Shown one piece after another: positions 15,361 to 20,783 of a stretch of DNA of 20,783 nucleotides; the first letter of the stretch is position 1; every line of letters starts with the position of its first letter. The stretch spans positions 1 to 20,783 of the forward strand of contig JALFRH010000215.1 of the NCBI GenBank assembly GCA_022785155.1. Direction: 5' to 3'. The notes beneath the pieces are model-generated. The model was not told the origin of the DNA and did no database searches. It saw nothing but the letters and a program-made list of their open reading frames with translations. This DNA is from Spirochaetales bacterium (GTDB lineage: Bacteria; Spirochaetota; Spirochaetia; Sphaerochaetales; Sphaerochaetaceae). The position numbers and the translations under genes are program-made.

Positions 15361-15372
15361 TAATATAGATTT
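15361..15372 (+). promoter_or_regulatory. -10 element directly before the polymerase start codon
   Basis: TAATAT (15361-15366), or the overlapping TATAGA (15364-15369), lies immediately before the ATG at 15373. There is no Shine-Dalgarno sequence in the preceding 40 bases. A start site 6-7 bases downstream of TAATAT would coincide with the ATG and give a leaderless mRNA. No good -35 box and no recognisable LexA operator is seen. Confidence 0.4.
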
Positions 15373-16641
15373 ATGGAAGATAAGTGCTATATCTGTATAG
15401 ACCTCAAAAGCTTTTATGCCTCTGTGGAGTGTGTGGAAAGAGGCTTGGATCCTATGACCACAGACCTGGTGGTTGCAGATCCTGAAAGAGGAGACAAGAC
15501 CATTTGCCTGGCCGTTTCCCCCTCATTGAAAAAGAAGGGTGTAAAAAACAGGTGCCGGGTATTTGAAATACCTTCTCATATCCATTATATAAAAGCACCA
15601 CCAAGAATGCAGAAGTATATAGATTATGCTGCTTCCATATATGGAATATACCTCAGGTATTTCTCTTTTGAGGATGTCTACGTCTATTCAATAGACGAAG
15701 CCTTTCTGGATGTTACAGGTTATCTTGCCAGATACAAGAAGACTCCAAAGGAAATGGCTGTTGTCCTTATGGATAGAATTACAGATGAAGTGGGAGTACG
15801 GGCTACTGCAGGAATAGGTACGAATCTCTATCTCTGTAAGATCGCCCTTGATATAAATGCAAAACATGCCCCTGATTTCATAGGCGTCCTGGACGAGGAA
15901 TCATATAGGGAAAAACTCTGGGACCATAAGCCCCTGAGTGACTTTTGGAGAATAGGAAGGGGAATAGAGGCAAGGCTGGCCAGGTTCGGCATATTTACAA
16001 TGAGACAGATTGCCCATGCTCCGGAGGATCTGCTATATAAAGAGTTCGGTATAGACGCCGAGTTGTTGATAGATCATGCCTGGGGTAGGGAAAGCGTCAC
16101 CATGAGAGATATCCAGGCATATAAACCGAAGAATAATAGTATTTGCTCGGGGCAGGTCTTATTTAAAGACTATCCCTTTGATGAGGCTTTGGTGGTTGTA
16201 AAGGAAATGGGTGACGACATTGCCCTACAGCTGTCAAGAAAGAAGAAGAAGGCTGCAGGAATCACCCTCGGTGTAGGTATGGCGGGGCGAAGCGGAGGAG
16301 GTGGAAGACATATGAGCTATTCTTTTCCTTCCCCTACGCAAAATGACTTGGCCTTCAGGGATATTGCAGCCCGTCTCTTTGTGTCTATGGTAGGAAAGGA
16401 TGAGTATGTAAGACGCTTCATGATCTCCCTTTCAGGAATTGTCGATGACAATGATCCGGTACAGTTGGATCTCTTTCTGGATAATGAAGAATCCAAGAAA
16501 AGAGAGAGTATACAGAAGGCTATTCTCTCTATAAAAGACACCTATGGCAAGAATGCCATTCTCAAGGGTATGGATTACGAAGAGGGAGCTACCCAGAGGG
16601 AAAGGAACGTTCAGATCGGAGGCCACAAAAGTGGGGTATGA
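15373..16641 (+). CDS. Y-family DNA polymerase, UvrX/YqjW type
   Basis: This 422-residue translesion polymerase has all catalytic carboxylates: D10 in CIDLKSFYASVE, and D108-E109 in YSIDEAFLDVT. The KSFYASVE motif, with steric-gate position Y15, resembles Bacillus UvrX/YqjW more than DinB. The little-finger region ends with QLDLF (364-368), a standard beta-clamp-binding motif. It should copy past damaged template bases at replication forks. The downstream YolD-like gene overlaps its end by 11 bases, a pairing known for UvrX/YqjW-type polymerases. The ATG at 15373 has no Shine-Dalgarno sequence, but the alignment to the family N-terminus leaves no better start. No LexA box is evident. Confidence 0.93.
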   Translation: MEDKCYICIDLKSFYASVECVERGLDPMTTDLVVADPERGDKTICLAVSPSLKKKGVKNRCRVFEIPSHIHYIKAPPRMQKYIDYAASIYGIYLRYFSFEDVYVYSIDEAFLDVTGYLARYKKTPKEMAVVLMDRITDEVGVRATAGIGTNLYLCKIALDINAKHAPDFIGVLDEESYREKLWDHKPLSDFWRIGRGIEARLARFGIFTMRQIAHAPEDLLYKEFGIDAELLIDHAWGRESVTMRDIQAYKPKNNSICSGQVLFKDYPFDEALVVVKEMGDDIALQLSRKKKKAAGITLGVGMAGRSGGGGRHMSYSFPSPTQNDLAFRDIAARLFVSMVGKDEYVRRFMISLSGIVDDNDPVQLDLFLDNEESKKRESIQKAILSIKDTYGKNAILKGMDYEEGATQRERNVQIGGHKSGV

Positions 16642-16987
16642 GAAAAGAATAAAGATGAGCCGGGAAGAGAGGGCCAAGCAGTTTCTTCCCTTTTCTGCTG
16701 TGAGAGGACTGGAGGAGGCCTTGGAAATGAAGAGGCAGGAACTCTTTGTGGATGTGCCCCATGTCTTATTGAGCGATGCTGAGGAAGAGATAAATGATAC
16801 TCTCAAATCTACAGTAAAGGGTGATGTAATCGAAGTGGAATATTTTGACGGTGTAAAGAATACTTTGGTCAAAGGTTCCGTGGACTATATCAAAGAAAAA
16901 GAGTGTGTAATATCGGTAGAAGGGAAAACAATAAAGTTTGAGATCATTGGAAAAGTAAAAATGATCAATAAAATAGGTGATGATTAA
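16631..16987 (+). CDS. YolD-like protein
   Basis: This 118-residue protein carries the YolD-family core RAKQFLPFSAVRGLEEAL near residues 14-31, followed by a small beta-rich domain. YolD-like proteins are widely found next to UvrX/YqjW-type polymerases and are thought to assist or regulate them; the exact role is not settled. The GTG at 16631 is chosen because GGAGG (16618-16622) lies 8 bases upstream. Other candidates are an ATG at 16655 with a poorer ribosome-binding site and an ATG at 16544 deep inside the polymerase gene. The 11-base overlap with the polymerase indicates coupled translation. Confidence 0.85.
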   Translation: MGYEKRIKMSREERAKQFLPFSAVRGLEEALEMKRQELFVDVPHVLLSDAEEEINDTLKSTVKGDVIEVEYFDGVKNTLVKGSVDYIKEKECVISVEGKTIKFEIIGKVKMINKIGDD

Positions 16988-17048
16988 TTGATGTATAATA
17001 TGCTTTATTCTTTTATAGGTAGATAAAAAAGCATTATGCAATAAAAAA

Positions 17049-17121
17049 TCGGGATGGGCGGACTCGAACCGCCGGCCCCCAGTCCCCCAGACTGATACGC
17101 TAACCACTGCGCTACATCCCG
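17049..17121 (-). tRNA. tRNA-Pro(GGG)
   Basis: A 73-nt cloverleaf reads from 17121 to 17049. The acceptor CGGGATG/CATCCCG pairs fully and has the C1:G72 pair and A73 typical of bacterial proline tRNAs. The anticodon loop CTGGGGG carries GGG (17086-17088), reading CCC/CCU. The T-arm is GGCGG-TTCGAGT-CCGCC, fully paired. CCA is not encoded. Confidence 0.95.
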
Positions 17122-17212
17122 AAACAACTTATTCTCACTTCTTTGATTCATTGTGTCAACTAGATACATATATTAATAAGAATCTTAGAAATCCTAAGAA
17201 GTGTGGTTTATC

Positions 17213-17241
17213 GGCAAAAGAATAGCCTGGTTTCCCAGGCC
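17213..17241 (-). terminator. Rho-independent terminator after the threonine synthase gene
   Basis: On the minus strand GCCTGG (17240-17235) pairs with CCAGGC (17230-17225) around a GAAA tetraloop, followed by TATTCTTTTG. It begins 5 bases after the stop codon. The U-tract is interrupted but adequate. It separates the gene from the downstream tRNA-Pro. Confidence 0.7.
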
Positions 17242-17245
17242 ACGA

Positions 17246-18466
17246 TCAGAAGTCAAGCTTTTTGACTTCTTCCACACTGTTTTCAATGGCAGGAGGCATC
17301 TGCACTCGTCCATCGAAGGCTTTCATATCCTTGAATCCTGAGCCTGTCAGAAGAACTACTGCAACGCCATCTTCTCCGACTTTGGAGATAAAGTTGTCTT
17401 TGTCTTTCTTGAAGGCGGCCCAGGCGCATGCTGCTGCAGGTTCGGCAAGAACTCCAGCTTTTGATGTAAGGTCAATCTGGCTGTCGAGAATATCTTCGTC
17501 GCTTACTCTTACCGTCCAACCCTTGGATTCCTTTACATATTGGGCAGCCATTCTGCCGTTTGCTGGAAGACCTACAGAGATGCTGTCTGCTCTTGTGGTT
17601 GCATCAAACTCGCTGTAATCGTCATTGTCCACAGCATTGGAAATGGCGGCGCTTCTTGTTGACTGGCAGCAGATCATTCTAGGCATTTTATCTATAAGTC
17701 CAGCTTCCAAGAGATCGGAAAATCCCTTTGCCACTCCTGCAATGATACAGCCGTCCCCAACTGGAACGTATACTGCATCCGGAGCCTTTCTTCCCATCTG
17801 CTCAAAGAGTTCTATGGCAATACTCTTCTTTCCTTCGATTGTCATAGGGTTATATGCAGTGTTTCTGTTGATTCCCCCATGGAGACGTGTGTACTCAATG
17901 GAAAGCTTGAAGGCATCATCGTAGGTTCCTTTGACAGGAATGACCTTTGCTCCGTACAGGACAGACTGCATAAGTTTGTTGATAGGAGCTGAAGATGGGA
18001 CAAATAGAATGATATCCAGACCCAAAGCGGCACCTACTGCACTCATGGCGGCACCTGCGTTACCTGTGCTGGCAAGAGCTATCTTCTTCTCACCCAAAGC
18101 CTTTGCCTGGAGAGCCACTTCATAGGATGCCCTATCCTTGAAGGAACCAGAAATAAGCTGGGAATCGAGTTTAAAGTAAAGATTCTTTACTCCGGTCTCT
18201 TCCTGGAGCCTCCTTGGAGCCATTAATGGTGTGACACCGATGGGATAGGCTTCTTCGTCATCTGAAGGATAAGGATAAAAGTCATTAGGTGTTACGTGTT
18301 CCTTTTCTTTGGCTTTTTTAAGGACTTCTTTATCTAACTTTACAATAAGATTCCCTTTTGGGAATGATTTACCATCATTTAATTTACTGCAATCAGGGCA
18401 CTGATACATTATTTTATCTGTAATATACTCTTTGCCACAGTCGCTGCATACATATTTGAATCGCAC
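17246..18466 (-). CDS. thrC: Threonine synthase-like PLP enzyme
   Basis: This 406-residue fold-type-II PLP enzyme should convert O-phosphohomoserine to threonine. Residues 1-30 form a zinc ribbon (C7xxC10, C23xxC26), seen in the short threonine synthases. PLP lysine K110 lies in SGSFKDRAS; STGNAGAA (133-140) and the C-terminal LLTGSGFKD complete the family pattern. Relatives usually have NPTGSFKDRG, so the substrate may differ slightly. The frame opens at 18508, but that would place the N-terminus inside a terminator hairpin. The GTG at 18466 has GGAGG 6 bases upstream and starts at the zinc ribbon, so it is preferred. No hom or thrB gene is adjacent; the neighbour is another PLP enzyme. Confidence 0.85.
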   Translation of the reverse strand: MRFKYVCSDCGKEYITDKIMYQCPDCSKLNDGKSFPKGNLIVKLDKEVLKKAKEKEHVTPNDFYPYPSDDEEAYPIGVTPLMAPRRLQEETGVKNLYFKLDSQLISGSFKDRASYEVALQAKALGEKKIALASTGNAGAAMSAVGAALGLDIILFVPSSAPINKLMQSVLYGAKVIPVKGTYDDAFKLSIEYTRLHGGINRNTAYNPMTIEGKKSIAIELFEQMGRKAPDAVYVPVGDGCIIAGVAKGFSDLLEAGLIDKMPRMICCQSTRSAAISNAVDNDDYSEFDATTRADSISVGLPANGRMAAQYVKESKGWTVRVSDEDILDSQIDLTSKAGVLAEPAAACAWAAFKKDKDNFISKVGEDGVAVVLLTGSGFKDMKAFDGRVQMPPAIENSVEEVKKLDF

Positions 18467-18475
18467 TTCAATCCT

Positions 18476-18506
18476 CCAAAAATATAGCCGGGGATTCCTC
18501 CCCGGC
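18476..18506 (-). terminator. Intercistronic terminator before thrC
   Basis: GCCGGGG (18506-18500) pairs perfectly with CCCCGGC (18493-18487) across a 6-nt loop, followed by TATATTTTT. It starts 16 bases after the upstream gene's stop. The thrC Shine-Dalgarno sequence follows at once, leaving no room for a promoter, so thrC expression seems to depend on read-through or on a promoter inside the upstream gene. Confidence 0.8.
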
Positions 18507-18521
18507 ATAACCCGGCGTTTA

Positions 18522-19985
18522 TCAGCCTTTGATCATTTCGTTGAACTCTTTGATCATTTCGTCGATTGTTTCAGTCATCTTAGGGATGTCTTTCCAGTAG
18601 TTCCTGTCATACCACTGTCTGTTAAGCTCTTCGTAGGTCTTTCCCTGCTGCTCAACCCATGTGTAGTACTTGAGGTTATGGACTCTGAGTCTTTCATAAT
18701 ATGTAAGCTCAAGAGCATTATCTATACCCTGGTGCATGAGGGCTGCTGCATGTACTCTGGCTGCTTCCATGAGAGAGAACTTACCCTGCTTTTCCTCAAG
18801 CTCCTTCAAACGTGATGTATACATTACGCTGGAGTCTGTAAGGATTGTGAATACACAGTCATCTTCGTCCATTTCATAGTACTTTGCCATCTTGATGGCA
18901 GAGAGCATATTGCCGATACCGCTGATTCCGAAGAGAGCCAGATTCTCGATATCTTTCTTGTCGACGCCGATGGAGGATAGGTATTCTTTTCCTTCCGGTT
19001 CATTGAAAAGTCTGTAGATATCCATACAATCCTGGTCGTCGATGGAGAGGATCATATCAGTATTCTTTACGTTGTGGATCCATGGAACGTGCTTATCGCC
19101 GATACCTTCGATTCTGTGGGCGCCGAAACCGTTTCTAAGGAGTGTAGGACACTGGAGAGCTTCACCGGCACCGATCTTGATGTTTGGATATACATCCTTC
19201 AGGTGATCTCCTGCTGCAAGAGTTCCGCCGCTGCCTGTGCTGGAAGCATATCCGCGTACGTTTTCATCCTTGATGCCAAGTTTCTTGATGACTTCAAGAA
19301 TTGCGGAACCTGTCACTTCATAGTGCCAGAGGTAGTTCTCAAACTGCTCGAACTGGTTGAAGATGACGATGTGCTTACCGCGCTGTTCGTCAAGTTCATG
19401 GCACTTGTCGAAGATTTCCTTTACGTTGGATTCACAACCAGGAGTTGCAATGATTTCGCCTGCAACTGTCTTGAGCCAGTTGAATCTTTCCTGGGACATG
19501 TCTTCAGGAAGGATGGCGATTGACTTACATCCAAGAAGTGCAGAGTTGTATGCGCCGCCTCTGCAGTAGTTACCTGTGCTTGGCCATACTGCCTGCTGCT
19601 CTACAGCGTCGAAGTTGCCGGATACAAGGGCAGGTGCCAGACAAGCATATGTTGCTCCTACCTTATGGACACCGCAAGGGAAGAACTTTCCAGCCAAAGC
19701 ATAGATGTGTGCCTTTGTGCCTGTGATCTTTCTAGGAATCTCGATGAAGTTGACTCCTCCGAACTGTCCACCCTTTTCCACTGGTTCGTTGTGCCAGTTG
19801 ATTCTATATAGGTTGAGTGGGTTCACGTCCCAAAGACCTACATCCTTAAGCTTATCTTTAATCTCTTGTGGAATAAGGTCAGGATTCTTCATCTGGGCAA
19901 ATGTAGGGAGTGTAATTCCCTTTTCTCTACATCTTGCAACGTTCTTTGCAATTATTTCAGGTTTCTTTTCAAGGTTAATGAGCAT
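18522..19985 (-). CDS. Fold-type-II PLP-dependent enzyme of unknown substrate
   Basis: This 487-residue protein belongs to the cysteine synthase/TrpB-like superfamily. The likely PLP lysine is K108 in GVHKVGATYA, the substrate-loop motif is STGNYCRGGA (136-145), and the phosphate-binding glycine loop is STGSGGTLAAG (249-259). It is longer than cysteine synthase (about 310) and has an N-terminal extension of about 80 residues and a C-terminal tail of about 110 (MEAARVHAAALMHQG, YYTWVEQQGKTYEELN). The usual K-D-R-(G/A) around the lysine is K-V-G-A here, so it is not a standard O-acetylserine or threonine enzyme. It precedes a threonine synthase-like gene, suggesting linked amino-acid metabolism. 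AGGAG lies 7 bases before the ATG. Confidence 0.8.
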   Translation of the reverse strand: MLINLEKKPEIIAKNVARCREKGITLPTFAQMKNPDLIPQEIKDKLKDVGLWDVNPLNLYRINWHNEPVEKGGQFGGVNFIEIPRKITGTKAHIYALAGKFFPCGVHKVGATYACLAPALVSGNFDAVEQQAVWPSTGNYCRGGAYNSALLGCKSIAILPEDMSQERFNWLKTVAGEIIATPGCESNVKEIFDKCHELDEQRGKHIVIFNQFEQFENYLWHYEVTGSAILEVIKKLGIKDENVRGYASSTGSGGTLAAGDHLKDVYPNIKIGAGEALQCPTLLRNGFGAHRIEGIGDKHVPWIHNVKNTDMILSIDDQDCMDIYRLFNEPEGKEYLSSIGVDKKDIENLALFGISGIGNMLSAIKMAKYYEMDEDDCVFTILTDSSVMYTSRLKELEEKQGKFSLMEAARVHAAALMHQGIDNALELTYYERLRVHNLKYYTWVEQQGKTYEELNRQWYDRNYWKDIPKMTETIDEMIKEFNEMIKG

Positions 19986-20006
19986 AAATTATCTCCTGTT
20001 GTGTTT

Positions 20007-20034
20007 AGTATAGAGGGAAAACTTCATTTGTAAA
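20007..20034 (-). promoter_or_regulatory. Promoter of the PLP-enzyme/thrC unit
   Basis: On the minus strand TTTACA (20034-20029) and TATACT (20012-20007) are separated by 16 bp. Both match consensus at five of six positions. The predicted start near 20000 gives a leader of about 15 bases that includes the AGGAG. Confidence 0.65.
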
Positions 20035-20083
20035 GAAAATAATGATGGAAAAATGCAAGAAATTACATGAAATTGAGGTATAG

Positions 20084-20783
20084 TTAAAAATTCGCCACTT
20101 TAGGCCATAGGTTTTCCACAATTTCATATAATAATTTTTCGTTTTCTGCAAGGGAATAAAGTTGCAGAATGTTGCATTTTTCCTTTTCCGAGGGGAAAAA
20201 CATGGTTAAATAGCCATTTTTTGAGTATTTTTCCGCCATATGGGAGGAGACATGTTCCATTACTTGGTCCAAAGTCTTGGCTCCATGGTCATAAGCATAC
20301 TCCATCATGCGTCTCACGACAGTCGTAGTGTCCAGCTGTCTGTCGCTGTCTGCGACTATGGCGCCAAAGAGGGAACGGGGGATATTGGACGATGATGCCC
20401 GGTGGTCTTCCGCCGCTTCTTTCAACAGCTTTGTGATTTCAGGAGGAAAGGTGGATGACAGGAAGGGATCTTTCTCCATCATTTCCCCGGATACCAGATG
20501 ATGGGTTTTCCTGTCCTTTACAAGGCCTATGTCATGGTATGCTGCGGCAACCATGGAAAGAGTTATGGAGGCCCCGAGGTCTTTTGCCTCCTCAATACTG
20601 TCCCTCACTACAGCCATGACATGGTCTATGTCGTGGGCTTTGTCGAAATCTGCGTAGAGGGGGATGATTTTATTTTTGATATATGAGAAATCGATGTTTT
20701 CTTCGTCCCATTTTTTATACTCCGGCTTGAGTCCCTCCAAAAATAGGGAAAGAAGAGCGGGGGAAAGGGATGATTCCACCTTG
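20084..20783 (-). CDS. HD-domain phosphohydrolase, 5' end outside the window
   Basis: At least 231 residues of an HD-superfamily metal-dependent phosphohydrolase are present. Numbered from the GTG at 20779, the metal ligands are H53 (HDIDH, 49-53), the H82-D83 doublet (YHDIGL), H126 (EDHR) and D144/D146 (VADSDRQLD). Members act on nucleotides, cyclic dinucleotides or ppGpp, but no specific subfamily motif is seen, so the substrate is unknown. The frame stays open to the window edge beyond the GTG and no convincing ribosome-binding site lies in the last bases, so the true start may be upstream. It is followed on the same strand by the promoter of the PLP-enzyme gene, with no clear terminator between. 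Confidence 0.75.
   Translation of the reverse strand, partial: KVESSLSPALLSLFLEGLKPEYKKWDEENIDFSYIKNKIIPLYADFDKAHDIDHVMAVVRDSIEEAKDLGASITLSMVAAAYHDIGLVKDRKTHHLVSGEMMEKDPFLSSTFPPEITKLLKEAAEDHRASSSNIPRSLFGAIVADSDRQLDTTTVVRRMMEYAYDHGAKTLDQVMEHVSSHMAEKYSKNGYLTMFFPSEKEKCNILQLYSLAENEKLLYEIVENLWPKVANF

Noticed and set aside
15214..15372. Possible LexA/SOS box upstream of the polymerase
   Set aside because: Neither a GAAC-N4-GTTC nor a CTGT-N8-ACAG type site is present; damage regulation cannot be claimed from the sequence.
16988..17048. ATGCTTT/AAAGCAT pairing between the YolD-like gene and tRNA-Pro
   Set aside because: The stem is AT-rich and weak, with a long loop and no clear U-tract, so it was not called a terminator.
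19074..19523. 149-codon plus-strand frame
   Set aside because: It is antisense to the PLP enzyme gene and explained by codon bias of that gene.
1..20783. CRISPR arrays, insertion sequences, integrase or phage genes
   Set aside because: No direct-repeat array, transposase-like protein, terminal inverted repeats or tRNA-adjacent attachment duplication was found on reading both strands.

Overview
This window is about 20.8 kb of densely packed bacterial chromosome. It has moderately low G+C, SD-led genes with several TTG and GTG starts, sigma70-type promoters and hairpin-plus-U terminators. The content fits a host-associated or anaerobic spirochaete (Treponema/Sphaerochaeta type) or a clostridial relative: a UvrX/YqjW-type polymerase with a YolD-like partner, fused amino-acid ABC proteins, a DUF1538/PII-like pair and a TM287/288-type exporter. 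That assignment is inference; no rRNA or marker gene is present. I see no insertion sequence, phage gene or CRISPR array.

Layout. (1) 1-226: the first codons of a minus-strand gene and a minus-strand tRNA-Val(GAC) with an acceptor-stem mismatch. (2) 386-3207: a DUF362 protein, convergent with a MATE exporter and a translationally coupled Nudix hydrolase. (3) 3316-6180: a complete promoter-to-terminator amino-acid ABC operon. Its ATPase carries a C-terminal GHKL-like domain, and its binding protein is fused to the permease with the binding lobes in permuted order. (4) 6181-7471: a 400-base gene-free stretch, then a 5' leader that can fold over the ribosome-binding site of an unrecognised protein. 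(5) 7523-9280: a glycerophosphodiesterase-like gene, tail-to-tail with a LacI-type repressor that has a palindrome over its own -10 box. (6) 9442-11458: a duplicated DUF1538 membrane protein overlapping a duplicated PII-like protein. (7) 11555-15213: a heterodimeric ABC exporter with one degenerate ATPase site. (8) 15373-16987: Y-family polymerase plus YolD-like protein. (9) 17049-20783 (minus): tRNA-Pro(GGG), a threonine synthase-like enzyme, a second fold-type-II PLP enzyme and a partial HD-domain protein.

The strongest candidates for undescribed biology are the amino-acid uptake operon with two unusual fusions, the matched DUF1538x2/PII-like x2 pair, and the SD-sequestering leader at 6512-6583 controlling an orphan gene. 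Several starts were set from Shine-Dalgarno positions and gene overlaps, and differ from the longest open frame (1873, 4607, 9442, 11555, 13276, 16631, 18466).
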